From: Tepidanaerobacteraceae bacterium
GTDB taxonomy: Bacteria; Bacillota; Thermosediminibacteria; Thermosediminibacterales; Tepidanaerobacteraceae
Direction: 5' to 3'
Assembly: GCA_024655905.1 (NCBI GenBank)
Contig: JANLFP010000003.1
Coordinates: forward strand, 248,001 to 312,000
DNA length: 64,000 bases
The notes beneath the pieces are model-generated. The model did no database searches, was not told the DNA's origin, and saw nothing but the letters and a program-made list of their open reading frames with translations. A program made the translations under genes and the position numbers. The first letter of the stretch is position 1, and each line of letters starts with the position of its first letter. Of the stretch, positions 25,706-35,991 are shown piece by piece.

Positions 25706-27009
25706 AAAAAATATTGAAAAAAGCCAGGGTGATAGACCCGGCCTCAAATGTGGATGAAATAAGAGACGTTCTTGTGGTGGACGGCTGCATAGCCGCCGTA
25801 GAAAAAAGCATAGATATAAGCGGGGCCGAAGTCCTGGACCTTTCCGGCCTTGTGTTGACCTCCGGGCTCATCGACATGCACGTGCACTTCAGGGAGCCGG
25901 GGTATGAATACAAAGAAGATATCGAAACGGGAAGCCGCAGTGCCGCAGCAGGGGGATTTACTAGCGTGGCCTGCATGCCCAATACCGCGCCGCCAGTGGA
26001 CAATGCGGCCATGGTGGAATATATAAAAGCCAGGGCGTCAAAATCCGGCATTGTCAGGGTGCATCCGGTGGGATGCGTATCCAAGGGGCGGGAAGGCAGG
26101 GAAATGGCGGAAATGGGCGACATGGCCGAGGCCGGGGCTGTGGCTTTTTCAGATGACGGGAGTCCGGTGTACGATGGTTCCCTCATGAGGAAAGCCCTTC
26201 AGTATGCTTCAATGTTCGACAGAGTCATCATAAACCATTGCGAGGAACCGGGCCTTTTCGAAGGCGGTCAGATAAACGAAGGATATGTTTCAACGCTCAT
26301 GGGGCTGGCTGGCATTCCGGCATCCTGCGAGGAGATAATGGTGGCAAGGGATATTATTCTCTCAAGGGATACGGGCGCCAGGGTGCACTTGACCCATATC
26401 AGCACAAAGGGTTCTGTGGAACTCATCCGCAGAGCCAAAGCAGAGGGCATAAAAGTGACATGTGATGTCACCCCCCATCACCTGATTCTGACTCAGGAGG
26501 CTGTGCTGGGCTACAATACCAATGCCAAAATGAATCCCCCTCTCAGGACAGAGGAGGATATCGAAGCTCTGGTGGAAGGTTTGAAGGACGGCACCATAGA
26601 TGCCATAGCCACCGACCATGCGCCGCATTCCCGGGATGAAAAGGATGTGGAATTCGACAAGGCCGCCTTCGGCATAGTCGGCCTGGAAACCGCCCTGGGA
26701 CTTGTGATTACCCATATCGTGGGCAGACATAGGCTCTCGCTATCCGAGGCCATCCGGAAAATGACCGCAAACCCCGCGAAAATTCTGGGCATAGATGCAG
26801 GGAGGCTGGCTGCAGGAAAGCCTGCGGATATTACGGTGATGGATATCGATACGGAGTGGATTGTGGATAAAAATAGATTCCTTTCGAAGGGCCGCAACAC
26901 CCCGTTTCACGGATGGAAACTGCGGGGCAGGGCTGTAATGACCATGGTGGGAGGGAGAATTGTTTACGAGGTGCCAGACACTCACTTATTCCCCCATGTA
27001 AAATTCTGA
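25702..27009 (+). CDS. pyrC: Dihydroorotase
   Basis: Cyclises carbamoyl aspartate to dihydroorotate in a zinc-dependent amidohydrolase fold. Metal ligands are visible in [10 protein letters not shown] (HxH), the carbamylated-lysine/His region ([20 protein letters not shown]) and the aspartate in [12 protein letters not shown]. It has 435 residues, the type I dihydroorotase length. The start overlaps the pyrB stop (ATGA). carA follows after 68 bases that include GGAAAGGAG. Confidence 0.97.
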   Translation: MKKILKKARVIDPASNVDEIRDVLVVDGCIAAVEKSIDISGAEVLDLSGLVLTSGLIDMHVHFREPGYEYKEDIETGSRSAAAGGFTSVACMPNTAPPVDNAAMVEYIKARASKSGIVRVHPVGCVSKGREGREMAEMGDMAEAGAVAFSDDGSPVYDGSLMRKALQYASMFDRVIINHCEEPGLFEGGQINEGYVSTLMGLAGIPASCEEIMVARDIILSRDTGARVHLTHISTKGSVELIRRAKAEGIKVTCDVTPHHLILTQEAVLGYNTNAKMNPPLRTEEDIEALVEGLKDGTIDAIATDHAPHSRDEKDVEFDKAAFGIVGLETALGLVITHIVGRHRLSLSEAIRKMTANPAKILGIDAGRLAAGKPADITVMDIDTEWIVDKNRFLSKGRNTPFHGWKLRGRAVMTMVGGRIVYEVPDTHLFPHVKF

Positions 27010-27077
27010 AACATACCCAGTGGCACGCAGCGACATTAAACAGATACATTCCGATAAGTCGGAAAGGAGCTGTTAAA

Positions 27078-28310
27078 ATGAAGGCAATCATTGCATTGAC
27101 AGATGGTACCGTGTACGAAGGAAGGGCCTTTGGCGCTTCCGGCACCGCCTGGGGAGAAGTGGTGTTCAACACCGGCATGACTGGTTACCAAGAAATTCTC
27201 ACGGATCCCTCCTACGCCGGGCAGATTGTGACCCTTACCTATCCGCTGGTGGGGAATTACGGCACTGCGGAGGAATTTGCGGAGTCGGATTCCCCGAAGG
27301 TGCGGGGGTTCATAGTGAGGGAAGCGTATATTCGAGGCTTAAAAAGATACAGGCATGATTCAGCGCTTGAATCGAAGTTTAATACCGAAATTTCGAAAGT
27401 AACGAAGGCCGAATCAAAGAATAATGCCGAAGGCCCAAATAAATGGCCTCAGGAGCGCAAAGCACTGGATGAATATTTGAGAAGCAGCAATATCGTTGCC
27501 GTTGAAGGCATAGACACCCGGAGCCTTACGAGGAAAATTAGGCAGCACGGAGTTATGAAGGGAGCGATTTCCACCGAGTTTTCCGGAAGAGAGCTTCTCG
27601 ACATGCTTAAAGAGTGGCCGGATGTGGAAACACAAGACCTGGTGAAAGAGGTGAGCACCAGAAAGGTTTATTCCCGCGCCAAAGGGGCGGGTCCGGAAGT
27701 GGCCCTTCTGGACCTGGGGGTAAAAAGAGATATAGTAGAATCCCTGGTGGAACGAGGCGCGCGGGTTACAGTATTTCCTGCGCAAACCCCCGCTGAAGAG
27801 ATCCTTTCCGGGAATTTCCGCGGGGTGCTGTTGTCGAACGGACCCGGCGATCCACAAAAAGCGGTATACGCCATAGAAACCACCCGCCGATTGCTGGGCA
27901 GGATTCCTATTTTCGGCATATGCCTCGGGCACCAGGTGCTGGCCCTGGCTCTCGGAGGCAAAACCTACAAGCTGAAGTTCGGCCACAGGGGAGTCAATCA
28001 CCCGGTTAAAGATTTAAAAAACGACACTGTTTTCATGACATCCCAGAATCACGGCTACGCCGTGGATGCTGCTTCCATAGCGGGCAAAGCGGCTGTGACA
28101 TTCGTAAACGCCAACGATGGCACGGTGGAAGGGCTTGAATTATCGGATGCGGCGGCATTTTCCGTGCAGTTCCACCCCGAAGCTTCTCCCGGTCCTTATG
28201 ATGCCGCATATTTATTCGATGAGTTTCTGAAGATGATTGAAAAATACGGCGGCACACGCGGCAAGATTCAGCAGAAAGGCTTAATAAGCTCTTGCGGATC
28301 AAAATCATGA
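27078..28310 (+). CDS. carA: Carbamoyl-phosphate synthase small subunit
   Basis: The glutamine amidotransferase subunit that feeds ammonia to CarB. The nucleophile is in GICLGHQVLALALGGKTYKL and the catalytic His-Glu in SVQFHPEASPGP. The N-terminal domain starts with the typical TDGTVYEGRAFG and NTGMTGYQEILTDPSY. At 410 residues it is longer than the usual 350-380. An extra charged segment of about 30 residues (YIRGLKRYRHDSALESKF and following) sits between GFIVREA and the LDEYL helix, where homologues have a short loop, and the tail past the His-Glu motif is long. ATG 27078 has AAAGGAG 7 bases ahead, although the frame is open further upstream. Confidence 0.95.
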   Translation: MKAIIALTDGTVYEGRAFGASGTAWGEVVFNTGMTGYQEILTDPSYAGQIVTLTYPLVGNYGTAEEFAESDSPKVRGFIVREAYIRGLKRYRHDSALESKFNTEISKVTKAESKNNAEGPNKWPQERKALDEYLRSSNIVAVEGIDTRSLTRKIRQHGVMKGAISTEFSGRELLDMLKEWPDVETQDLVKEVSTRKVYSRAKGAGPEVALLDLGVKRDIVESLVERGARVTVFPAQTPAEEILSGNFRGVLLSNGPGDPQKAVYAIETTRRLLGRIPIFGICLGHQVLALALGGKTYKLKFGHRGVNHPVKDLKNDTVFMTSQNHGYAVDAASIAGKAAVTFVNANDGTVEGLELSDAAAFSVQFHPEASPGPYDAAYLFDEFLKMIEKYGGTRGKIQQKGLISSCGSKS

Positions 28311-28476
28311 TGCAAAAATACTCGCTATAATGTATAATTATTCATAGATTCAAATCAAATTCGGGAACGATATCGGAGTCTGCGGTCAGAATTATTGACA
28401 GAACGTAAGAACTCCTCAAAATCTGACTTCTCAACTCTGATTCCTGACCTCTGATAAAACACAAAGGAGGAACATC

Positions 28477-31400
28477 ATGCCGAAAGAAAAAGCACTGAAA
28501 AAAGTCATGGTCATCGGCTCCGGCCCCATCATTATCGGCCAGGCAGCGGAGTTCGACTATGCGGGGACCCAGGCGTGCCTTTCCCTGAAGGAAGAGGGCC
28601 TTGAAGTAGTGCTCATAAACAGCAACCCCGCCACCATCATGACCGATTCCCATATAGCGGACCGGGTTTATATAGAGCCCCTCACTCTGGAATTTGCCGC
28701 CAGCGTAATTAGGCGTGAAAAGCCGGACGGCCTTCTTCCAACCCTGGGCGGTCAGGTTGGGCTCAATCTAGCTGTGGAACTTGCGGAGAAGGGCATCCTC
28801 GATAAAGAAGGAGTAAGGCTGCTGGGAACCCCCCTTACTTCCATAAAGAAAGCCGAAGACAGGGAGCTTTTCAAGAAACTGATGCAGGAAATAGGCGAGC
28901 CGGTGCCTGACAGCCGCATCGTGCACAGCCTAAAAGAGGCGAAGGCTTTCGCGCGGGAAGCGGGATACCCGCTCATAGTGCGGCCGGCTTATACTCTGGG
29001 GGGCACAGGCGGCGGCATAGCTCGCGATGAAGAAGAGCTGATGGAAATAACCGCCCACGGCCTGAAATTGAGCCGGATTCACCAGGTGCTTCTGGAAAAG
29101 AGCCTGCTCGGCATGAAGGAAATCGAATACGAGGTGATGAGGGACAGGAAGGATCAGTGCATCACCATATGCAACATGGAAAACATCGACCCTGTCGGCA
29201 TCCATACCGGCGACAGCATAGTTGTGGCACCCAGCCAGACCTTATCCGATATGGAATACCAAATGCTCCGTTCTGCTTCTCTTAGAATAATCCGGGCGCT
29301 GGGAATAGAAGGCGGCTGCAATGTGCAATACGCCCTTGACCAGAAGACCGGAAAATACTATGTCATCGAGGTGAACCCGAGGGTAAGCCGCTCCAGCGCC
29401 CTTGCTTCCAAAGCCACCGGCTACCCCATAGCCAAGATTGCTGCCAAAATAGCCATAGGCCTGACCCTCGACGAGATGAAAAACCCGGTTACCGGCAAGA
29501 CCAGCGCCTGCTTTGAGCCCGCCCTGGACTACGTGGTGGTCAAAATGCCCCGCTGGCCATTTGACAAATTCACCGATGCCGACAGGACCCTGGGCACGCA
29601 GATGAAAGCCACGGGCGAGGTCATGGCAATAGACAGGACTCTGGAAGGGGCCATGATGAAGGCGGTAAGGTCCCTGGAACAGGGAGTCATAGATTTTTCG
29701 CTTAAAAGCATGAAAAGCCAAACTCTTGAAGATATCAAAAAGCAAATCGAAAAAGCCACCGATGAACGCTTTTTCGCCATAGCAGAAGCCATTCGCCGCG
29801 GAATGAGCCCGGATGAAATATTTGAGATTAGCAGCATAGATTACTTCTTTCTGGAAAAAATCGAAAACATAATAAGAATGGAAGAGAAAATAAAGCGTGA
29901 AAAGCTTTCGCCGGAAATTTTAAGGCGTGCAAAACAGATGCAGTTCCCTGACAGGCTGATTGCGCGCCTGAAAGATATGGCCGAAGAAGATGTAAGGGCA
30001 CTGAGGCAAAGATATGGCATAACACCCACATACAAGATAGTTGACACATGCGCCGCTGAATTCGAAGCGGAGACGCCTTACTTTTACTCCACTTTTGAGG
30101 AGGAAAACGAAGCGGAAACAGCTCCTGAGCCGTCGGTGGTCATCATAGGCTCCGGCCCAATAAGGATAGGACAGGGCATTGAATTCGACTACTGCTGCGT
30201 GCATTCGGTATGGGCAGCAAAGGATGCAGGCTACAGGACCGTCATCATAAACAACAACCCGGAGACCGTGAGCACTGATTTCAACACTGCTGACCGGCTG
30301 TATTTCGAACCACTTTACATCGAGGACGTCATGGCGGTCATTGAACAGGAAAAGCCTGTGGGAGTCATAGTGCAGTTCGGAGGACAGACAGCGATAAACC
30401 TGGCTGGGCCCCTGCGGCAGAGGGGTGTCAAAATACTGGGGACCTCCGTGGATTCCATTGATGCAGCGGAAGACCGGGAGAAATTCGATGCCCTTTTGAG
30501 CGGGCTCAATATACCCCGGCCCAAAGCCGGCGCCGCCAGAAGCGTGCAGGAAGCCCTTCAGAAAGCCGGTGATATAGGTTTTCCGCTGCTGGTGAGGCCC
30601 TCCTATGTGCTGGGCGGCAGAGCCATGGAAATAGTATACAATATGGAAGAATTGAAAACCTATATAGAAGAGGCCGTGGAGGCTTCCCCGGAAAGGCCGG
30701 TGCTGATCGACAGGTACATCTGCGGCACCGAGGTGGAAGTGGATGCCATTTGCGACGGCAGGGAGGTGCTGATACCGGGCATAATGGAGCACATTGAAAG
30801 GGCGGGCATCCATTCAGGGGACAGCATAGCCGTGTATCCGCACCAAACCCTGAGCGATGCGGCTGTTGAAAAAATTGTGGCTTATACGGAGAAAATCGCC
30901 CTGAAGCTGAATGTCCGGGGGCTTATAAATATTCAATTTGTGGTGAGCGGTGATGATGTTTACATCATCGAGGTGAATCCTCGCTCCAGCCGTACTGTGC
31001 CATACCTCAGCAAAATAACGGGGGTGCCAATGGTGGACGTGGCCACGAAAATCGCTCTTGGGAAAAGCCTCGGGGAACTGGGGCACAAAGGAGGCCTCAT
31101 GCCAAAGCCCGATTTTGTCGCCATAAAAGCTCCCGTCTTCTCCTTCTCGAAGCTGCGCCAGGTGGAACCTTCACTGGGGCCCGAGATGAAATCCACCGGA
31201 GAGGTGCTGGGCATAGAAAAAACCTTCCAAAAAGCTCTTTATAAAGCGTTTACCGCATCCGGGCTCAAAGTCCCCACGGATGGCGCCATCCTAGCCACAA
31301 TAGCCGACCGGGATAAGCCAGAAGCCATAAGCCTGCTGAAGAAATTTTACAGGCTCGGATTTTCCATATACGCCACAGCCGGGACGGCCAGAGCGCTGCA

Positions 31401-31656
31401 TGAAGCCGGAGTCCCTGCGGCGGTTATAAAAAAGGTTGAGGAGGGTTCCCCCAACATACTGGACCTTCTGCGGGAAGGCAGGGTGGACATGATAATAAAT
31501 ACACTTACCCGGGGCAGGGCTCCCGAAAGGGATGGCTTTAAGATAAGGCGGGCCGCCGCCGAGGACGGCATTCCCTGCCTCACTTCACTGGATACCGCCC
31601 GAGCCCTTTACGAAGTGATAGAGGCTACCGCCATAAAGTTGATGCCGATAAAGTAG
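28477..31656 (+). CDS. carB: Carbamoyl-phosphate synthase large subunit
   Basis: A 1059-residue synthetase made of two homologous halves. The first ATP-grasp unit (about 120-340) includes [14 protein letters not shown]; the second (about 670-870) includes [16 protein letters not shown]. Each half begins with an IGSGPIxIGQ segment. The C-terminal domain (about 935-1059, with the [13 protein letters not shown] motif) is the allosteric methylglyoxal-synthase-like region that binds UMP or activators. AAAGGAGG lies ahead of the ATG. It follows carA by 166 bases of sequence with no gene. Confidence 0.97.
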   Translation: MPKEKALKKVMVIGSGPIIIGQAAEFDYAGTQACLSLKEEGLEVVLINSNPATIMTDSHIADRVYIEPLTLEFAASVIRREKPDGLLPTLGGQVGLNLAVELAEKGILDKEGVRLLGTPLTSIKKAEDRELFKKLMQEIGEPVPDSRIVHSLKEAKAFAREAGYPLIVRPAYTLGGTGGGIARDEEELMEITAHGLKLSRIHQVLLEKSLLGMKEIEYEVMRDRKDQCITICNMENIDPVGIHTGDSIVVAPSQTLSDMEYQMLRSASLRIIRALGIEGGCNVQYALDQKTGKYYVIEVNPRVSRSSALASKATGYPIAKIAAKIAIGLTLDEMKNPVTGKTSACFEPALDYVVVKMPRWPFDKFTDADRTLGTQMKATGEVMAIDRTLEGAMMKAVRSLEQGVIDFSLKSMKSQTLEDIKKQIEKATDERFFAIAEAIRRGMSPDEIFEISSIDYFFLEKIENIIRMEEKIKREKLSPEILRRAKQMQFPDRLIARLKDMAEEDVRALRQRYGITPTYKIVDTCAAEFEAETPYFYSTFEEENEAETAPEPSVVIIGSGPIRIGQGIEFDYCCVHSVWAAKDAGYRTVIINNNPETVSTDFNTADRLYFEPLYIEDVMAVIEQEKPVGVIVQFGGQTAINLAGPLRQRGVKILGTSVDSIDAAEDREKFDALLSGLNIPRPKAGAARSVQEALQKAGDIGFPLLVRPSYVLGGRAMEIVYNMEELKTYIEEAVEASPERPVLIDRYICGTEVEVDAICDGREVLIPGIMEHIERAGIHSGDSIAVYPHQTLSDAAVEKIVAYTEKIALKLNVRGLINIQFVVSGDDVYIIEVNPRSSRTVPYLSKITGVPMVDVATKIALGKSLGELGHKGGLMPKPDFVAIKAPVFSFSKLRQVEPSLGPEMKSTGEVLGIEKTFQKALYKAFTASGLKVPTDGAILATIADRDKPEAISLLKKFYRLGFSIYATAGTARALHEAGVPAAVIKKVEEGSPNILDLLREGRVDMIINTLTRGRAPERDGFKIRRAAAEDGIPCLTSLDTARALYEVIEATAIKLMPIK

Positions 31657-31719
31657 GTTATGAGGTTTAAGCTCGGCGGCGAAGTTCCGCTGCCAAGATT
31701 ACCTGAGCTTGCTCCGGGC

Positions 31720-31761
31720 GAATTCAAACTCGCTCGCTTTGCTCGCTCGGACAGTGAATTT
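31720..31761 (+). repeat. Palindrome-flanked GCTCGCT repeat in the carB-pyrK gap
   Basis: Outer arms GAATTCA/TGAATT enclose two direct GCTCGCT copies. The 248-base gap (31657-31904) between carB and pyrK also has GGCGGC/GCCGC-like palindromic pieces. A 64-codon open frame spans it, but its composition is that of the repeats and it has no binding site. I regard the gap as an intergenic repeat unit. Confidence 0.55.
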
Positions 31762-31904
31762 GCTTATCCTTCGCTTCATAAAGGGAATCTCGGCAGCTTC
31801 ATAACGCCTCTCGCTTTTAACCTTGTGGACCAGAAAGCCTTGCTGCCGCACTAGGCCGGGCCATCTCCGGCAATTAATTAAAGCATAGGAAAGAAGGAGT
31901 CCGG

Positions 31905-32792
31905 ATGTCGCTTTTTTGTGGCTCTGTGAAAATAATAGACAATGTGGAGATAGCCCCCGGCATTTTCCGCATGGGGCTGGAGTGCCCGGAAGCAGCGGAA
32001 AGCGCCTCGCCGGGGCAATTTTTGCAAATACGCTGTTTTGAAGGGCTTGCCCCACTGCTCCGCCGCCCGATCAGCATCGCCGCGGCGGATAAAGATTCAG
32101 GCATGATAGAGATAATATACCGTGTCGTGGGGGAGGGAACCGGAATCCTCGCCCGGAAAACGAAAAAAGATATGCTTGACATAATGGGCCCCTTGGGCAA
32201 AGGTTTTCCCGTACCGCGGGGCTTGAGACGCCCGGTTATCGTGGGAGGAGGCATCGGCGTGGCGCCCCTGCTCTTTCTGGCGAAATCATTAAAGGAAAAT
32301 TCATCGCGCGATTCTTACGGCAGGGAAAGTGACTTTTGCGGCTTGGCTTTTGTGGGATTTTCCTCCGGAGAGGAAGTCTTCGGCATGCAATTTTTGGAGG
32401 ATTGCTGTTTCAATGTGGAAATATGCACCGACGATGGGAGCGAGGGTCATAAGGGATTTCCGACAGATCTGCTGGAAGAATATTTGAAACACATCATGCC
32501 TATTCCGGCATCAAACCGCGAAAACGCAAAGTCGGCAGGCGATTCGGAATGCACTTCGGCCTCTTCAGCCATTCTGCCCGAAGCAGTTTATGCATGCGGT
32601 CCTGAACCGCTGCTGAAAAAAGTGAAGCAGATAGCTTCCATGACAAAAATCCCTACGTATATATCCGTAGAGCAGCGCATGGCATGCGGAGTGGGTGCGT
32701 GCCTGGGCTGTGCAGTAAAATCTTCCGGTGGCGGATACCTGAGAGCTTGCAGGGACGGGCCGGTGTTTGAAGCACATCAGCTTATTTTATGA
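31905..32792 (+). CDS. pyrK: Dihydroorotate dehydrogenase electron-transfer subunit
   Basis: Passes electrons from PyrD to NAD+ through FAD and a [2Fe-2S] cluster. The FAD motif RRPISIAAAD, the NAD region (VGGGIGVAPLLFLAKSL) and the cluster cysteines MACGVGACLGC...C are all visible. At 295 residues it is longer than the common 255-265. The excess is a loop (MPIPASNRENAKSAGDSE and following) just before VYACGPEPLLKKV, plus an insertion after LAKSL. GAAGGAG lies 5 bases before the ATG. It partners PyrD to form the class 1B heterotetramer. Confidence 0.95.
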   Translation: MSLFCGSVKIIDNVEIAPGIFRMGLECPEAAESASPGQFLQIRCFEGLAPLLRRPISIAAADKDSGMIEIIYRVVGEGTGILARKTKKDMLDIMGPLGKGFPVPRGLRRPVIVGGGIGVAPLLFLAKSLKENSSRDSYGRESDFCGLAFVGFSSGEEVFGMQFLEDCCFNVEICTDDGSEGHKGFPTDLLEEYLKHIMPIPASNRENAKSAGDSECTSASSAILPEAVYACGPEPLLKKVKQIASMTKIPTYISVEQRMACGVGACLGCAVKSSGGGYLRACRDGPVFEAHQLIL

Positions 32793-32796
32793 GCCG

Positions 32797-32823
32797 TGAG
32801 CCAAGGAACCGTCTCCTGACTCA
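32797..32823 (-). repeat. GGGACGGTTC-type inverted repeat, pyrK-pyrD gap, copy 1
   Basis: Minus-strand core GAGACGGTTCCT (plus-strand AGGAACCGTCTC) with arms TGAGCCA/TGACTCA, one mismatch. A second, perfect-armed copy follows at 32845. They fill most of the 125-base gap between pyrK and pyrD. Confidence 0.8.
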
Positions 32824-32844
32824 TCATCCCCCAAACCCGAGCCG

Positions 32845-32871
32845 TGAGTCAAGGAACCGTCCTCTGACTCA
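32845..32871 (-). repeat. GGGACGGTTC-type inverted repeat, pyrK-pyrD gap, copy 2
   Basis: 27 bases with perfect arms TGAGTCA/TGACTCA and plus-strand core AGGAACCGTCCTC. A third TGACTCA follows at the right. Arms differ from those at 22942 (TGTCA/TGACA) but remain complementary. Confidence 0.85.
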
Positions 32872-32917
32872 AACCTTGACTCAAAGCAAGGGAAGCATTT
32901 TATAAAGGGAGTTTTTT

Positions 32918-33910
32918 ATGGATGACAGATTTTTTGAAAGGGAATACAATCCGTATGAAAGCGATGCATCTTTGATGGAGTCAAAAAGCCGACATGCCGA
33001 TTTTGCCGACATATCTGTAAACATATGCGGTATTGCGATGAAAAACCCGGTTATGGCTGCATCCGGCACTTTCGGTTTCGGAGAGGAATATGCGGGATTG
33101 TATGACATAAGCCGGCTGGGCGCCGTGGTGACCAAGGGTTTGACATTGGAACGAAGATGCGGCAATCCTCCGCCAAGGATATACGAGACCCCGGCGGGCA
33201 TATTGAACTCCATAGGTCTGGAAAATCCCGGCGTTGAAGGTTTCATACGCTGGGAATGGCCACGCCTTTGCCGGTCGGGCATACCGGTTATCGCGAACAT
33301 AGATGGGGATAACGCAAATGATTATTACCGTATGGCGAGGCGCCTGTCGGAACTGGACGGTCTTGCGGCAATTGAGGCAAATATTTCCTGCCCCAATGTA
33401 GAAAAAGGAGGCATGGCTTTCGGCCAGCACCCCGAAAGTGCATATGAAGCCATAAAAGCCGTGCGGGAAGGCACCAATCTTCCGGTCATAGCCAAACTTT
33501 CGCCCAATGTCACCGACATACGGCAGATTGCCGAGGCTGCGGTGAATGCCGGGGCAGATGCCATCTCTCTAATAAACACCCTGCAGGGCATGGCAATAGA
33601 CATACACAAAAAAAAGCCCGTCTTTCACCGCACTTTCGCGGGCCTTTCGGGGCCTGCCGTAAAGCCGGTGGCCCTTCGCATGGTGTGGGAGGTATTTGAA
33701 GCGGTAAGGGTGCCGATAATAGGCATGGGAGGCATCGCATCCTGGCAGGATGCGGTGGAATTCATGCTCGCAGGTGCTTCGGCTGTCGCCGTGGGGACAG
33801 CAAACTTCATAGATCCCTTCGCCCCGCTCAAAATCATATCCGGGCTGAAAAAATATCTAATTGGTCAGGGCATAAGGGCTCTGAATGAAATAATAGGTTC
33901 GGCCCATTGA
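32918..33910 (+). CDS. pyrD: Dihydroorotate dehydrogenase, class 1B catalytic subunit
   Basis: Oxidises dihydroorotate to orotate with FMN. KNPVMAASGTFGFG, the base cysteine in EANISCPNVEKGG, and the FMN-phosphate region GMGGIASWQDAVEFMLAGA are the class 1B signatures. The 330 residues include about 35 extra at the N-terminus (MDDRFFEREYNPYESDASLM and following) before the usual start near VNICGIAMKNPV. That extension is acidic and unlike the domain. The ribosome binding site AAAGGGAG precedes the ATG. It works with the pyrK product. Confidence 0.95.
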   Translation: MDDRFFEREYNPYESDASLMESKSRHADFADISVNICGIAMKNPVMAASGTFGFGEEYAGLYDISRLGAVVTKGLTLERRCGNPPPRIYETPAGILNSIGLENPGVEGFIRWEWPRLCRSGIPVIANIDGDNANDYYRMARRLSELDGLAAIEANISCPNVEKGGMAFGQHPESAYEAIKAVREGTNLPVIAKLSPNVTDIRQIAEAAVNAGADAISLINTLQGMAIDIHKKKPVFHRTFAGLSGPAVKPVALRMVWEVFEAVRVPIIGMGGIASWQDAVEFMLAGASAVAVGTANFIDPFAPLKIISGLKKYLIGQGIRALNEIIGSAH

Positions 33911-34036
33911 TGTGCGGGCGGCTCGGGGAGCAGCACCCTGCTCAGCGGGGCAAACCGGACTGCACAAAACCCGCGGAATTATGAAGTTGTGGGCAAAATT
34001 AAAAAAACCCCAACTTGTGAAAGGAGCATATAAATC

Positions 34037-34630
34037 ATGGATAGACAAGAAATTTTATCGATTTTCAGCGATGCCGGAGCCATGCTGTCCGGCCATTTCA
34101 TCCTCACTTCCGGCCGCCACAGCGACAGATACATGCAGTGTGCGAGACTTCTGCAGCATCCCGAGGCTGCGGAAAAAGTATGCCGGGAACTCGCAGATAA
34201 ATTTAAAGATGCAGGCATCGAAACGGTCATAGGCCCGGCGCTGGGAGGCATAATCGTTTCATACGAAGTGGCGCGGGCATTGAGAGCCCGAGCCATCTTT
34301 GCAGAGAGGGAAGACGGGGTGATGAGCCTTCGCCGCGGCTTTGCTTTAAAACCCGGAGAAAGGGTGCTGGTGGTGGAAGATGTGGTTACTACGGGAGGTT
34401 CCGTAAAAGAGGTCATAGACCTTGCTTTATCCTGTGGCGCCGAGGTGGTGGCAGTGGGAGCCCTGGTGGACCGCAGCGGGGGTAAGGTCGACTTTAATGT
34501 CCCGGCACATTATCTTCTGGAACTCGAGATAAAATCATATCTGCCCGAAGAATGCCCCCTGTGCAAGCTCGCAATACCGGCGGTCAAGCCCGGCAGCAGG
34601 CCCGGAATCGGTCCCGGAGGAGATATATAG
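34037..34630 (+). CDS. pyrE: Orotate phosphoribosyltransferase
   Basis: Transfers the ribose-phosphate of PRPP to orotate. The PRPP motif is [17 protein letters not shown] near residue 112, with [17 protein letters not shown] at the N-terminus. It has 197 residues, a common length for the short Gram-positive type. AAAGGAG lies 10 bases before the ATG. It precedes pyrF here, the reverse of the Bacillus subtilis order. The 126-base gap after pyrD has GC-rich inverted repeats near 33915-33975 but no gene. Confidence 0.95.
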   Translation: MDRQEILSIFSDAGAMLSGHFILTSGRHSDRYMQCARLLQHPEAAEKVCRELADKFKDAGIETVIGPALGGIIVSYEVARALRARAIFAEREDGVMSLRRGFALKPGERVLVVEDVVTTGGSVKEVIDLALSCGAEVVAVGALVDRSGGKVDFNVPAHYLLELEIKSYLPEECPLCKLAIPAVKPGSRPGIGPGGDI

Positions 34631-34705
34631 AGCAGATATGCTTGGATGCATCATAGAGAAATTGCAGCATAATGCAGAAAAAATGCCGAGAATGGAGAGA
34701 TTTCA

Positions 34706-35422
34706 ATGCAACGCAAATTTGACAGCGTAATTATAGCCCTGGACACCCCGGATGGGCAAAGAGCACTTGAGATGGTAAGGCTTCTCAAAAATAAAATATC
34801 CATCTTTAAAGTGGGCCTGGAACTTTTTTGCTCTGCCGGTCCATCCATCATAAAAAAGATAAATGAGGAGGGCTGCAAAGTATTTCTGGATTTGAAATTC
34901 CTCGATATCCCCACAACGGTGGCCGGCGCCGTAAGGGCTTCCGCAAGCACAGGCGCTTTCATGCTCAACATACACGCTTCCGGCGGAAGGGAAATGATGA
35001 TGAAAGCAAAAGAAGCCGCCAATGCGGTCTTTTTTGATGAAATAAAAAAAGGCGTCGGCCTCAAACCCCTGCTTATAGCGGTCACGGTCCTCACAAGCCT
35101 TTCTGACCGGGACCTGCTGGAAACCAACATCGAAAAATCGACGCGCGAACAGGCGGTGGCTCTTGCGAAGCTGGCAAAGGATTGCGGCATGGACGGCGTG
35201 GTGGCTTCGCCGAAGGAAATTGCGGCCATAAGGCGTGAACTGGGGCCGGACTTTGTCATAGTGACGCCCGGGGTTCGCCCCTCCTGGGCCGATGCCAACG
35301 ATCAGAAGCGCGTCGCAACGCCGGGGGAGGCACTGGCCGCCGGCGCCGACTACATCGTCATCGGACGGCCCGTCACAGCGGCTTCAGACCCAGCCAAAGC
35401 CCTGGAGGATATATTTGAATAA
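34706..35422 (+). CDS. pyrF: Orotidine 5'-phosphate decarboxylase
   Basis: Decarboxylates OMP to UMP, the final step of the operon's pathway. The catalytic Asp-Lys-Asp network is in FLDLKFLDIPTTVAGAV, with the N-terminal IIALDTPDGQRAL and the C-terminal phosphate motif VTPGVRPSWA and YIVIGRPVTAA. It has 238 residues, the bacterial class I length. GAGAG precedes the ATG. It is the last pyr gene, followed by a long-arm terminator at 35477. Confidence 0.96.
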   Translation: MQRKFDSVIIALDTPDGQRALEMVRLLKNKISIFKVGLELFCSAGPSIIKKINEEGCKVFLDLKFLDIPTTVAGAVRASASTGAFMLNIHASGGREMMMKAKEAANAVFFDEIKKGVGLKPLLIAVTVLTSLSDRDLLETNIEKSTREQAVALAKLAKDCGMDGVVASPKEIAAIRRELGPDFVIVTPGVRPSWADANDQKRVATPGEALAAGADYIVIGRPVTAASDPAKALEDIFE

Positions 35423-35476
35423 GACCGGCCGCAGAAGCGGAAGTGTTCGCTTTTGAATTTTCTATCTTAACATTCC

Positions 35477-35519
35477 ACCCCTTCGCCTCATATAATAAAA
35501 TGAGGAGGAGGGGTTTTTC
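35477..35519 (+). terminator. Terminator of the pyr operon, overlapping the next ribosome binding site
   Basis: Fifteen-base arms (35477-35491 and 35500-35514, one mismatch and one G-T pair) around AATAATAA-type loop, then TTTTTC. The right arm contains GAGGAGGAGGGG, the only binding site for the ATG at 35520. The hairpin would both end pyr transcripts and hide that site. Confidence 0.88.
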
Positions 35520-35873
35520 ATGGATTGGGCATGGCTGAAGTTTATTGCGGGCGTACTTACGAACGAAGCGGTGATGGAGCCCATTATCGCGGTGGTTCTG
35601 GGATACGGCGTAAACGTTTATGCCAGAAACCGGCGCTACCGCATAATCATGGACCTCGCCGCGGATATCGTTGACTATATTGAAGAGCACTACAAGGAAT
35701 GGGGAATTAAGGGAAACGCCAAAATGGACAAATTCCTGGATATTTTTTCAAAGGAATATAAGAAACAGATGGGGCGAAAGCCGAAGCAGAATGAACTGGA
35801 GACCGCCAGAATCCGTGCAGAGGCACTGGTGCAGCGCGCCCGCCGCTCGGCACTGGCCGGGCATTATAAATGA
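35520..35873 (+). CDS. Holin-like small membrane protein (LLH type)
   Basis: A 117-residue protein with one N-terminal hydrophobic segment (MEPIIAVVLGYGVNVYA) followed by a long charged helical part (about 40-117, ending ARRSALAGHYK). Size, single anchor and helical tail resemble phage holins of the LLH superfamily, which are often found in host chromosomes outside prophages. No phage genes surround it. Its only ribosome binding site lies in the stem of the upstream terminator, so expression probably requires a read-through transcript with the stem opened. Function not established. Confidence 0.55.
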   Translation: MDWAWLKFIAGVLTNEAVMEPIIAVVLGYGVNVYARNRRYRIIMDLAADIVDYIEEHYKEWGIKGNAKMDKFLDIFSKEYKKQMGRKPKQNELETARIRAEALVQRARRSALAGHYK

Positions 35874-35907
35874 CATTGCAAATTAAAAAGGAAAAAACTG
35901 TTTGTCC

Positions 35908-35936
35908 TTGCACAGATTGACATGAAATTATATAAT
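35908..35936 (+). promoter_or_regulatory. Sigma-A promoter of argS
   Basis: TTGCAC, 17 bases, then a perfect TATAAT. The next gene downstream is argS (start 35992). Confidence 0.75.
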
Positions 35937-35991
35937 AGTAGTGAAATTGGGATTAGTTAGTCTGCAGCATTTTCAATCACAGGAGGGGCTT

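Noticed and set aside
31660-31854. A 64-codon frame after carB
   Set aside because: No binding site; sequence is made of GCTCGCT and palindromic repeat pieces.
33912-34232. A 106-codon frame overlapping pyrE
   Set aside because: Shares most of its length with pyrE in another frame and lacks a binding site.
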